NCBI GenBank assembly: GCA_900548145.1
Contig: URJB01000003.1
Location: 23,627-87,626, forward strand
DNA length: 64,000 bases
Source: an uncultured Eubacteriales bacterium
Lineage (GTDB): Bacteria; Bacillota; Clostridia; Christensenellales; Aristaeellaceae
Direction of reading: 5' to 3'
Numbering within the stretch: the stretch's first letter is position 1; every line of letters begins with the position of its first letter. The position numbers and the translations under genes were made by a program. Below are positions 43,460-51,758 of the stretch, piece after piece. The notes under the pieces were generated by a model, which saw nothing but the letters and a program-made list of their open reading frames with translations, did not search any database and was not told where the DNA came from.

Positions 43460-43556
43460 CCAAGAGCGCAGGGGTGCTGGCCGAACAGGGCTGGCTGAGA
43501 TCGGGCGAAGCCCGGGACCCTCGAACCTGATCCGGGTAATGCCGGCGTAGGAATCA
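43460..43556 (+). promoter_or_regulatory. TPP riboswitch (THI element)
   Basis: Conserved parts appear in order: GGGGTGC, GGCTGAGA (43493-43500), ACCCTCGAACCTGATC and CGGGTAATGCCGGCGTAGGAA (split as GGGTAATGCCGGCG and TAGGAA). It binds thiamine diphosphate. Downstream, CGTTTC (about 43566-43571) can pair with GAAACG just before the GGAGGA ribosome-binding site of thiT, which suggests translational control. Confidence 0.95.
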
Positions 43557-43652
43557 ATGAAATCCGCGTTTCTTGATGGCTCACGCTGCATGCTGGCAGG
43601 GTGGGCATTTTCATTTTCACTGCGTTCTGCGCGGGAAACGGAGGAAGAAACC

Positions 43653-44246
43653 ATGGATTCCAAAAACATTCGCCGGTTGGTGGAGTGCGCCATTCTGGTG
43701 GCCGTGGGTACGGTACTGAGCCTGTTCGAGTTCAAGGGCGCGTGGGCGTTGGGCGGTGGCATCACCTTCTGCAGTATGCTGCCTCTGGTCATGATCGCTC
43801 ATCGTCACGGCACCAAGTGGGGCGTAGGCTCCGCGCTGCTGTACAGCCTGATCCAGCTGCTGCTGGGCATGAGCAACGTTCAGTATGCGCCTGACGCGCT
43901 GACCGCCGTCGGCATTATCCTGCTGGACTATGTGGTGGCCTACACCGTCATTGGCTTCTCTGCCTGCTTCAACGGCGTTATCAAGAACCGCTGCGTGTCC
44001 ATTGTGGTGGGCATTGTGTTCACCTTTGCCCTGCGGCTTCTGTGCCACTTCCTCAGCGGCCTGCTGATCTGGGAAGTGCTGTGGCCCAACAGCCTCGGCT
44101 GGGCTCCCGCCGTGTGGTCCATCGCTTACAACGGCTCCTACATGGTGCCTGAAATGGTCATCACCAGCATCGTGGCCGCTCTGAGCTACAAGCCCCTGAA
44201 GCGCTACTGGCTGGGCGAAGACCTAAAGTCCACCAAAGCAGCCTGA
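43653..44246 (+). CDS. thiT: Energy-coupling-factor thiamine transporter S component ThiT
   Basis: A 197-residue membrane protein with six helices, starting MDSKNIRRLVECAILVAVG after GGAGGAAG. It shows the ThiT pattern (GGGITFCSMLPLVMIAHRHG at the thiamine site; FALRLLCHFLSGLLIW; WSIAYNGSYMVPEM). It binds thiamine and docks on a shared EcfAAT module encoded elsewhere. The TPP riboswitch in its leader confirms the substrate. A strong terminator follows. Confidence 0.95.
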   Translation: MDSKNIRRLVECAILVAVGTVLSLFEFKGAWALGGGITFCSMLPLVMIAHRHGTKWGVGSALLYSLIQLLLGMSNVQYAPDALTAVGIILLDYVVAYTVIGFSACFNGVIKNRCVSIVVGIVFTFALRLLCHFLSGLLIWEVLWPNSLGWAPAVWSIAYNGSYMVPEMVITSIVAALSYKPLKRYWLGEDLKSTKAA

Positions 44247-44312
44247 CGTCCAACTGACTGGACAAAAAAATGTCCCTCCACACATTTGTGTTTAGGGAGC
44301 CTCCAACTCCGC

Positions 44313-44343
44313 AGCGCCGCCCGTCTGGTACACGGGCGGCGCT
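44313..44343 (+). terminator. Terminator of thiT
   Basis: AGCGCCGCCCGT (44313-44324) pairs with ACGGGCGGCGCT (44332-44343), followed by a short GTCTTGT. Confidence 0.7.
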
Positions 44344-44478
44344 GTCTTGTATCGCTGTGGAAAACGTGCCGCAACATCCTGCGGTTGTGCCCCTTCGAAA
44401 GAAAATGATATAATAAGGCAGCGCCCGATCGAACCGGGCTACTACCAAAGCCGTTTTCGGCTGACGAAGGAGCATGAA

Positions 44479-45063
44479 ATGGACTATCCTTTTTTCGCCT
44501 ATCTGGATCGGCTGAAGCTGATCCGTCGCTGGGGCCTGATGCGGAATACTGAGTCGGAAAACGATATGGAGCACAGTATGCAGACGGCAATGATCGCCCA
44601 CGGGCTGGCCATGCTGGGCCGGGAGCGTTTTGGCCGTCAGGTGGACCCGGAGCGGGTAACAGTCATTGCCCTATATCATGACGCCAGCGAGGCCATCACC
44701 GGCGACCTGCCCACGCCCATCAAATACAAGAATCCCGCCATTCAGGACGCTTATCAGGAGATCGAGTTCACCGCCCGTCAGCAGCTGTTGGATATGCTGC
44801 CGGAGGATATGAAGCGCGGCTTCGCGCCTTATCTGCAGCCGGACGAGACCAGCGTGGAGTGGAAGCTGGTGAAGGCCGCCGACCGTATCAGCGCCTATTT
44901 GAAATGCGTCACAGAGGAAAAGCTGGGCAACCGGGAATTTCTGCAGGCCAAGGAAACCATCTGGAAGAGCCTGCAAAAGAGCGATCTGCCGGAAGTCGAG
45001 ACCTTCCTGAAGCTGTTTGTGAACAGCTTTACCATGTCGTTGGACGATCTGAGCCACGTGTGA
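44479..45063 (+). CDS. HD-domain 5'-nucleotidase, YfbR-like
   Basis: A 194-residue HD phosphohydrolase starting MDYPFFAYLDRLKLIRRW after GAAGGAG. Metal ligands are in NDMEHSMQTAMIAH and LYHDASEAITGDLP (HD pair), with a later Asp in VKAADRISAYLKC. The closest known relatives are YfbR-type 5'-deoxynucleotidases that dephosphorylate dNMPs. An upstream in-frame extension lacks a ribosome-binding site. It is monocistronic and convergent with the AspRS gene. Confidence 0.85.
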   Translation: MDYPFFAYLDRLKLIRRWGLMRNTESENDMEHSMQTAMIAHGLAMLGRERFGRQVDPERVTVIALYHDASEAITGDLPTPIKYKNPAIQDAYQEIEFTARQQLLDMLPEDMKRGFAPYLQPDETSVEWKLVKAADRISAYLKCVTEEKLGNREFLQAKETIWKSLQKSDLPEVETFLKLFVNSFTMSLDDLSHV

Positions 45064-45159
45064 ATGGCAGCAGGCGGCCTTTCAAAGATGGGGGAGTACG
45101 ATGCCCCGCTGCTTGCGTCGCAGTTATAAAAGACGGAACCTTTTCCCGCCTCTATGCAA

Positions 45160-45194
45160 AGAAGCCCTTCCAGCATTTCGCCGGAAGGGCTTCT
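45160..45194. terminator. Terminator between the HD gene and aspS
   Basis: GAAGCCCTTCC pairs with GGAAGGGCTTC around a 12-base loop, with T-rich flanks. Confidence 0.75.
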
Positions 45195-45210
45195 TGCAAT
45201 CAATCCATTT

Positions 45211-46545
45211 TTACGGATTCAGTCGGTTGGGGCCGCGGAAGATGAACATGGCTTCCTTGATGTTCAGACCCAGCAGCAGCATGGTCAGACGGTCTACGCC
45301 CAGACCGAAGCCGCCGTGAGGCGGGCAGCCGTACTTGAAGAACTCCAGATAGAACTTCACGTCATCGGTCAGGCCCTTTTCGTCGGCCTGGGCCTTCAGC
45401 TGCTCGTAGCGATGCTCACGCTGCGCGCCGGTGGTGATCTCCACGCCGCGCCAGATCAGGTCGTAGCCCATGGGCACGCCGTTTTCGTCCCGCATGTGAT
45501 AGAAGGCGCGCTTCTCGGCGCTGTAATCGGTGATGAAGAGGAACTCGTGGCCGTAATGCTTCTTCACCCAATCGTAGCTCAGACGCTCGGCCTCGGTGGT
45601 CAGGTCGCCCTTTTCGGATTCGGGCACGGTGTAGCCGTATTCCTTTTCCAGCGCGTCGTACAGATCGGCCAGCTTGACAACGGGGAAGGGCGTGGTGGGC
45701 ACGATGACCTCCGGGCCGAACTCCCGCTGGATGTCCTCGCCGTAGGCTTCCTTCACGGCCTTGAGGGCGTAGGTCAGCAGTTCTTCTTCCATCTTCATCA
45801 CGTCGCGGAAGGAGTTGATGTAGCTGAACTCCAGGTCGAAGCCGGTAAATTCGGTGGTGTGCTTGCTGGTGTAGGACTTTTCCGCGCGGAACACAGGGCC
45901 GACCTCAAAGATGCGGTCGAAGCCGCTGGCCATGGCCATCTGCTTGTAGAACTGGGGGCTCTGCGCCAGATAGGCCTTGCGGTCGAAATACTTGACCTCG
46001 AACACGTCCGCACCGCTCTCACTGGCCGCGCCGATCAGCTTGGGCGTGTGAATCTCGATGAAATGGTTGTCCAGCAGGAATTGACGCAGCGCCGCCACCA
46101 GCACGGTCTGCGCCTTGAACATCAGCTGGTTCTTGTCGGTGCGCAGGTCGATCCAGCGGTAGTCGATGCGCTGATCGATGCTGGAGCGTTCCACCGCCTG
46201 ATGCTTTTTCGTGGCGGGGATTTCCTCCCGAATGATGGGCAGTGGGTCGGCGATGCTTTCGATCACGATGCTGTCGGGGATCAGCTCAACGCCGTTGAGC
46301 TTCACATATTCGTTGGCATTGACCTGACCCACCACGGTGATGACGGAATCGCCGGTGAGCTGATCCAGCGCGGGGCAGAGGTCAGGATGCTTTTCCTTCT
46401 CCACAGTGATCTGCATTTTGCCGGTGATGTCCTTCAAAACGATAAAGGCCATGGACTTGCCATTGCGGTTATTTTCCACAAAGCCCTGCACCTTGACGGT
46501 CTGACCGGCCATGGTGAGCGCCTGCGCGATGTAGGTGCGTTCCAT
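45211..46545 (-). CDS. aspS: Aspartyl-tRNA synthetase, archaeal-type (possibly non-discriminating)
   Basis: A 444-residue class II synthetase. The OB anticodon-binding domain is at 15-105 (KVQGFVENNRNGKSMAFIVL). The catalytic core has motif 2 RAEKSYTSKHTTEFTGFDLE and motif 3 GFGLGVDRLTMLLLG. AQSPQFYKQMAM and the lack of the GAD insertion domain of bacterial AspRS mark it as the archaeal/eukaryotic AspRS form rather than AsnRS. Such enzymes in bacteria often charge both tRNA-Asp and tRNA-Asn, feeding GatCAB. An AsnRS call is the main alternative. It has its own terminator. Confidence 0.8.
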   Translation of the reverse strand: MERTYIAQALTMAGQTVKVQGFVENNRNGKSMAFIVLKDITGKMQITVEKEKHPDLCPALDQLTGDSVITVVGQVNANEYVKLNGVELIPDSIVIESIADPLPIIREEIPATKKHQAVERSSIDQRIDYRWIDLRTDKNQLMFKAQTVLVAALRQFLLDNHFIEIHTPKLIGAASESGADVFEVKYFDRKAYLAQSPQFYKQMAMASGFDRIFEVGPVFRAEKSYTSKHTTEFTGFDLEFSYINSFRDVMKMEEELLTYALKAVKEAYGEDIQREFGPEVIVPTTPFPVVKLADLYDALEKEYGYTVPESEKGDLTTEAERLSYDWVKKHYGHEFLFITDYSAEKRAFYHMRDENGVPMGYDLIWRGVEITTGAQREHRYEQLKAQADEKGLTDDVKFYLEFFKYGCPPHGGFGLGVDRLTMLLLGLNIKEAMFIFRGPNRLNP

Positions 46546-46583
46546 TGGGGGATTCCTCCTTCAGATACGACAGATACGGCACG

Positions 46584-46613
46584 AAAAGGCCGCTCCGTGG
46601 GGTTCGGAGCGGC
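46584..46613 (-). terminator. Terminator of ispH-rpsA
   Basis: GCCGCTCCG (46589-46597) pairs with CGGAGCGGC (46605-46613); on the minus strand it is followed by CTTTTC. Confidence 0.75.
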
Positions 46614-46631
46614 GTTTCGCAGATGCGAAGA

Positions 46632-48659
46632 TTATTCGTTGGTTTCCGCAGCTTCCGCTTCGGCTTCCAGAGCAGCGCCCACGGCGTCGATATCCACGGC
46701 GACCGCTTCCTCGCTGTTATCCAGCGTGGGAACGACTTCCTCCTGCACGGGGGCCGCTTCGGGCTCCTGCAGGGCGCGGATGCTCAGGCTGATGCGCTTG
46801 GCGGCGGGATCGATGGACAGAACCTTCACGGTCACTTCATCGCCCACGTTCACAGCGTCTTCCACCTTGTTGATGCGGGTGGGGGCGCACTGGCTGATAT
46901 GCACCAGGCCGTCAATGCCGGGCTCCAGCTCCACGAAAGCGCCGAAGGTGGTGATGCGGACGACCTTACCGGTCACGATCGCGCCTTCGGGGTACTTTTC
47001 GGGGGCGGTGTCCCAGGGCTTGGGCTGCAGCTGCTTCAGACCCAGCTGAATGCGCTCCCGCTCCTTGTCCAGGCTGAGGATCTTGACTTCCACTTCCTGA
47101 TCGGGGGAGACGACCTCAGAGGGATGCTTCACATGAGCCCAGCTCAGGTCGGTCACATGGATCAGGCCGTCCACGCCGCCCAGATCCACGAAAGCGCCGA
47201 AGTCGGTCAGACGGCGAACGATGCCCTTGACCACTTCGCCCTCAGCCAGCTTGCTCCAAGCTTCGGCCTTGCGGGCTTCGTTTTCTTCCTTGACCACCGC
47301 GCGGCGGCTGCAGACGATCCGCTTCTTCTGCTCGTCCAGCTCGATGATCTTCAGCTTCAGGGTCTTGCCGACGAACTCGCCGATCTTTTCCACGTAGCGG
47401 TTGGAGAGCTGAGACGCAGGCACGAACGCGCGGATGCCGTTCACGGTGCAGATCAGGCCGCCCTTGACGACTTCCTTGCCCACACCCTCGACGTATTCGC
47501 CGTTGTTGTACTTTTCGACAAGCTCGGCAAAGGCCTTTTTGTTCAAGATGTTGCGCTGAGAAAGCAATACATTGCCTTCGCCGTCGTTGACCTTGACGAC
47601 CTCCACTTCGATTTCATCGTCCAGCTTCACATCCTGGGTAACCAGGTCTTCGCGCTTGATCAGGCCGTCCGCCTTGAAGCCAATGTTGACGCAAACTTCA
47701 TCGTCCGTGATCTGGACAACCTTGCCCACAACGGTCTGGCCGGGTCTGATCCGAACCAGAGTCGCTTCCACGTCAGCCATAAAGCTGTTCTTTTCGGCCT
47801 CCTCAGAGTTGATCTGGTCCAATTGTTCCTTGTCAGTCATGCGTGTGACAACCTCCTTAAGTGCCCAATCCGGCGTGCTGGCGCCGGCGGTGATTCCAAT
47901 GGATTCCGAATGGATATTTGCAAAGCCCGGCGGTATATCCGCCGCGCGCTCTACCAGTAGGGTGCGCCCGCAGATGGACTTGCAGGTCTCGTAAAGCTTG
48001 CGGGTGTTGGCGCTGGTTTTGCCGCCCACCACCAGCATCGCGTCCACCGAGGCCGCCAGACGGCGCGCTTCGGTCTGCCGGAGCACGGTAGCGGTGCAGA
48101 TGGTGTCCTGCACGGTCAGGTCTTCCACTCTTTCGCGGAGAACCGGCAGGATAGCCTCCCAACGCTCGTGGGGGAAAGTGGTCTGGGAGACGGCCAGCGC
48201 CCGTTTCAGGGGCGGAAGCTGTTGGGCTTCCTCCGGGGTGCAGATGGTGTAGCAGGGGCCGCAGACGCAGCCGATGGTGCCCACCACTTCAGGGTGGTCG
48301 CTCTGCCCGATGAGGATCACCGGGGAACCGTCCGCGCTGTAGCGGGAAACCACGTCGTGGAGCCGCGCCACAAAGGGACAGGTCAGGTCGATCACCTGCC
48401 GGGCGGTCTGCTCCAACTGCCGGATGATGTCGGGGGACACACCATGGCTTCGGATGATGACGGTTTTCCCGGCGGCCTGTTCACAGGAATGAATGGCGTA
48501 TACGCCCATGGCTTCCAGCTTTTCGATCACCTGAGGATTATGGACGACCTCGCCGAAGGTAACGATCTCGCCTCCGCTTTCAGCCGCTTCCAGCGTGCGG
48601 TCTACCGCGCGCCGAACCCCCATGCAGAAGCCCGCATGTCGGGCGATCTCAATGCCCAT
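46632..48659 (-). CDS. ispH-rpsA: IspH (HMBPP reductase) fused to ribosomal protein S1
   Basis: A 675-residue fusion. Residues 1-~285 are IspH (LytB), the last enzyme of the MEP isoprenoid pathway. The three Fe-S cysteines are in HAGFCMGVRRA, DLTCPFV and DTICTATVLRQ. Residues ~300-625 carry four S1 RNA-binding domains (GQTVVGKVVQI, VEGVGKEVVKGG, EGEVVKGIVRRLTDFGAFVD, EGAIVTGKVVRITTFGAFVE) and an acidic Glu/Ala tail. This fusion is well known in Clostridia, and no separate function has been proven for it. It follows cmk-plsC with a 97-base gap and ends in a terminator before aspS. Confidence 0.93.
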   Translation of the reverse strand: MGIEIARHAGFCMGVRRAVDRTLEAAESGGEIVTFGEVVHNPQVIEKLEAMGVYAIHSCEQAAGKTVIIRSHGVSPDIIRQLEQTARQVIDLTCPFVARLHDVVSRYSADGSPVILIGQSDHPEVVGTIGCVCGPCYTICTPEEAQQLPPLKRALAVSQTTFPHERWEAILPVLRERVEDLTVQDTICTATVLRQTEARRLAASVDAMLVVGGKTSANTRKLYETCKSICGRTLLVERAADIPPGFANIHSESIGITAGASTPDWALKEVVTRMTDKEQLDQINSEEAEKNSFMADVEATLVRIRPGQTVVGKVVQITDDEVCVNIGFKADGLIKREDLVTQDVKLDDEIEVEVVKVNDGEGNVLLSQRNILNKKAFAELVEKYNNGEYVEGVGKEVVKGGLICTVNGIRAFVPASQLSNRYVEKIGEFVGKTLKLKIIELDEQKKRIVCSRRAVVKEENEARKAEAWSKLAEGEVVKGIVRRLTDFGAFVDLGGVDGLIHVTDLSWAHVKHPSEVVSPDQEVEVKILSLDKERERIQLGLKQLQPKPWDTAPEKYPEGAIVTGKVVRITTFGAFVELEPGIDGLVHISQCAPTRINKVEDAVNVGDEVTVKVLSIDPAAKRISLSIRALQEPEAAPVQEEVVPTLDNSEEAVAVDIDAVGAALEAEAEAAETNE

Positions 48660-48756
48660 CCGTTCGCCTCCAGATATACACGTGTATCAATTCGCCGCGT
48701 TTTTTCATTTTCCTTCTTTTTGACTGAAAGGAAATTCGAAAAAATGCAGAAAAAAA

Positions 48757-50070
48757 TCAATCTTTCATTTTGCCGGGAAAATCAGCGCCGTATTTCTGGG
48801 CCATATCCCGGTAGCACTGCCGGATATTTTCCAGCAGCTCGTCGCAGGTTTCCTTATTGATTCCCTTTTCAGCCAACGCGGCGGTTTGGATGGGCGCGCC
48901 ATAGTAAAGGTGGATTCTGCGGAAAAGACGGGGCTTGGCGCTCATGTAAGCGGGCACCAGCGGCGCTTTGCTCCGCAGAGCGATCATGGCAATGCCGCTT
49001 TCCAGATCCTCCATCACGCCCTTTTTGTGCCGGGTCCCTTCGGGGAAAATCCCCAGCACCCGGCCCTCCTTCAGGGTCTTCAGGCAGGCCCGGACGGCGT
49101 GCATGTCCATGTTGTGCCGGTCCACCGGGATCATGTCCAGCTTGTTGAAAAACCAGTGCAGGATCGGGTTGGATTCCAGCTCCTTTTTGCCCAGAAAATG
49201 AATCTGGTAGCGGAAGCAGCCCCATGCGATCAGAATGGGATCCACCATGCTGTTGTGGTTGGAAATCAGGATGTAGGGCGCGTCCTCCTGCGCATTTTCC
49301 AGTCCATGATAGGTGACAGGCATGAAAATATGGCACAGAAGCCAGGCGACGCCGCGGGCAAAGCGGTACGTGCCGCTGAGCTTTTCCTCCGGCTGGGGGC
49401 GCTGGCCCTGTTTCAGCTGGATGCGGCGCACCATGTTTTCCACCACCTGCTCCTGCGTCAGGTAGGAGGAATCGATGATCTGCGCGTCCTCAGCGGGCCG
49501 CAGGGGGTCTACCTCCCGGTGCATGTCCTGATCGTCCCGCTTGATCACGTCGGCCAGCACTTCTTCGTAGGAACCTTCCTGCCCCTTTTGCTGCATTTCG
49601 TCGAAGCGGCGGCGGGCGCGAATCTCCGGCGAGGCGGTCAGGTAAAACTTCACCGTGGCGTCCGGCAGAACCCGGGTGCCGATATCCCGGCCGTCCAGCA
49701 GCATACTTTGGCGGGAGGCAAGCTCCTGCTGCCGCTTCACCATGGCCCGGCGAACCACCGCAGCCTTGGAGACGGTGCTGGCGGCCATGCTGACCTCCGG
49801 TGTGCGGATCAGGCCGGTCACATCCTGCCCGTCCATATAGGTGTGCTGTTCGCCGTTTTCATAGCGGACTTCCGGCAGGTCGGTCGCCGTCAGCGCTTCC
49901 AGAGCGGCTTCATCTTCCAGAGCAACGCCTTTCTGGAGCGCTTTCCACGCAAACGCGCGGTACATGGCTCCCGTATCCAGATGCAGGATCCCCAGCTTTT
50001 GGGCCACGCCGTCGGCCACGGAGCTTTTGCCCGCGCCGACCGGGCCGTCCAGAGCGATCGTAAGCAGCAT
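48757..50070 (-). CDS. cmk-plsC: Cytidylate kinase fused to 1-acylglycerol-3-phosphate acyltransferase
   Basis: A 437-residue fusion. Residues 1-~220 are (d)CMP kinase (P-loop DGPVGAGKSS; DTGAMYRA; LDGRDIGTRVLP). Residues ~235-437 are a PlsC-type acyltransferase with the HX4D motif NHNSMVD and FPEGTRHKKG, which acylates lysophosphatidic acid at the membrane. The order cmk-plsC then ispH-rpsA is common in Clostridia. It lies 43 bases after hutP, with which it may be co-transcribed. Confidence 0.93.
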   Translation of the reverse strand: MLLTIALDGPVGAGKSSVADGVAQKLGILHLDTGAMYRAFAWKALQKGVALEDEAALEALTATDLPEVRYENGEQHTYMDGQDVTGLIRTPEVSMAASTVSKAAVVRRAMVKRQQELASRQSMLLDGRDIGTRVLPDATVKFYLTASPEIRARRRFDEMQQKGQEGSYEEVLADVIKRDDQDMHREVDPLRPAEDAQIIDSSYLTQEQVVENMVRRIQLKQGQRPQPEEKLSGTYRFARGVAWLLCHIFMPVTYHGLENAQEDAPYILISNHNSMVDPILIAWGCFRYQIHFLGKKELESNPILHWFFNKLDMIPVDRHNMDMHAVRACLKTLKEGRVLGIFPEGTRHKKGVMEDLESGIAMIALRSKAPLVPAYMSAKPRLFRRIHLYYGAPIQTAALAEKGINKETCDELLENIRQCYRDMAQKYGADFPGKMKD

Positions 50071-50113
50071 CGTTCGTCCCTTCCCTTTGCGTAATATGTT
50101 GTTTGACAGCCGG

Positions 50114-50533
50114 TCAGATGGCGCGGTGCGCCAGCCCGATACAGATTTCGTCCAGATGGCCCAGACCTACGCCGAAAAAGAGCGCCACGGCCATGTCTCC
50201 GCCGCAGCGGGCCACGCCGATCTTTCCGCCCACGCTCATGCCCAGCGCCTTGGAGGAAATCTGGCTCAGCGCTTCCCGGGCGGCCCCGGCCACGCATCCT
50301 TCCTCATGTTCCTCCGCGATCAGGCCCTCACGCTTGGCGGCGACCACCGCCCGCTCAATGATGCGCACCATGCCGGAGAGAAAATCGCCGCCGAAATCCG
50401 CAGCCGCCGAACGAATCTCGGATTCCTCCAATTTCTTTCGGCATTGCTGTTCTTCCTCGCGGCTTTGGGTCATGGCGATCATGATCGCGGCCCGCGCCAC
50501 TTCCCGGCTCCCGGTGGAAAGATCTCGATCCAT
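50114..50533 (-). CDS. hutP: HutP-family RNA-binding antiterminator
   Basis: A 139-residue protein starting MDRDLSTGSREVARAAIMIA after AAAGGAGCG. It has the HutP features: a SQ/TQSREEEQ-like segment, FGGDFLSGMVRIIERAVVAAKREG, GCVAGAAREALSQI and the C-terminal GLGHLDEICIGLAHRAI with the metal/His-binding residues. In Bacillus, HutP with histidine and Mg2+ opens a terminator before the hut genes. Here no hut genes are near, and it precedes cmk-plsC. Longer upstream in-frame sequence is not coding. Confidence 0.85.
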   Translation of the reverse strand: MDRDLSTGSREVARAAIMIAMTQSREEEQQCRKKLEESEIRSAAADFGGDFLSGMVRIIERAVVAAKREGLIAEEHEEGCVAGAAREALSQISSKALGMSVGGKIGVARCGGDMAVALFFGVGLGHLDEICIGLAHRAI

Positions 50534-50735
50534 GAGACATCGCTCCTTTTCTGGACGCATGGCGGGGGAAAAGGCCGCCTGACGGCAGCCGCCCGCATAC
50601 GTTCCGCTTATTATACCATGCCTTGGCCGGTTTGCAAAGGGAGCGCCCCTCCGGGATTGCATTTTTGGCGGTTTTGTGGTTTCATTAGGAAGGAAAAAAC
50701 GAAAAAAGAATGGAGAACGAGAGGAGCGCGGACGC

Positions 50736-51758
50736 GTGGAACGAAAGAGCAATTTGAGCCTTTTCCGAAATGAGTTAAAGGGACTGGCGATTTTGGGCGT
50801 GATCCTGTGCCATATGAAGCTGCCCATCGGGGAGGGGCTGCTGAAAAAACTGCTGTTTTACGGCTATTCCGGCGTGGATGTGTTCCTGCTTTTGTCGGGA
50901 TATGGCCTGTACGTTTCCCTGAGCCGGTCGGATGATCTGGGCGGCTATCTGCGCCGCCGGGCCGCGCGGCTGCTGCCCGCCTACTGGCCTGTCTGCTTGG
51001 TCTGGCTGTGCACGATGATTCCGGCGTTCGGCTTTTCGCCTGTACAGACCTTGCAGACCATTGCGGGCAATGTGCTGATGGTAGGCTATCTGGCGGGTGC
51101 GCCGCTGAATATCAACTGGTACCCCTCCTGCCTGCTGCTGACGCTGCTGCTGGCTCCGTGCGTTTACGCCTGTCTGAAAAACAGCCGCAAGCCCCTCCGA
51201 ACGCTACTTTTGCTGCTGTCGGCGGCGTTCGGCGTGGGAATCAGCTATTTCGGCAACGCACAGCTTCTGCTGTTCTCCCGACTGCCGATTTTCGTACTGG
51301 GCATGGGTCTGGCCATGATGGAACGCGGCAAACTGCAAAACCCTCTGCGGGGCGCGGCGTGGCCGGTTTTTCTGACCGTCTGCTTTGCGGCGGGCTTGGG
51401 CGTTTTGTGCTTCGGTGAGTTCAAACACCCGGAAATGCTGGAATACGAGGGCCTGTACTGGTACTCCTTCTTCCTGATGATCCCGCCCGTCTGTCTGGGG
51501 CTGGGCCGGCTATTCCGGCTGGGCGGGGAGAAAAACGCCGCTTTCGCGCCTTTGCGGGCGCTGGGCAGCGCTTCCTTTGAAATTTTCCTGTTCAACGTCT
51601 GGATCGAGGTGCTGGTGAAAAAGGTCTGGTGCTGGGAACCCTGCTGGGGCTACCTGTGGATGGGATTGCTGAGCATCCCACTGGGTCTTGGCTGGCATTG
51701 GGTCGTGGGCAGAATGACGCGGCGAATGGAGGGCCGAAAGACTCATGCAGTATCGTAA
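50736..51758 (+). CDS. Acyltransferase family 3 membrane protein
   Basis: A 340-residue integral membrane protein with about ten helices, starting at GTG (VERKSNLSLFRNELKGLAIL) after GAGGAGCG. The family's active-site region appears as ILGVILCHMKLP, with the His in helix 1, and RRRAARLLPAYW follows. Such enzymes (OafA/NolL type) O-acetylate cell-surface sugars or peptidoglycan, or transfer succinyl groups. Its end overlaps the aldo/keto reductase start by 14 bases. Confidence 0.8.
   Translation: MERKSNLSLFRNELKGLAILGVILCHMKLPIGEGLLKKLLFYGYSGVDVFLLLSGYGLYVSLSRSDDLGGYLRRRAARLLPAYWPVCLVWLCTMIPAFGFSPVQTLQTIAGNVLMVGYLAGAPLNINWYPSCLLLTLLLAPCVYACLKNSRKPLRTLLLLLSAAFGVGISYFGNAQLLLFSRLPIFVLGMGLAMMERGKLQNPLRGAAWPVFLTVCFAAGLGVLCFGEFKHPEMLEYEGLYWYSFFLMIPPVCLGLGRLFRLGGEKNAAFAPLRALGSASFEIFLFNVWIEVLVKKVWCWEPCWGYLWMGLLSIPLGLGWHWVVGRMTRRMEGRKTHAVS

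Noticed and set aside
45211..46545. Asparaginyl-tRNA synthetase
   Set aside because: The AQSPQFYKQM and C-terminal motif 3 features fit archaeal-type AspRS better, although AsnRS is the closest alternative.
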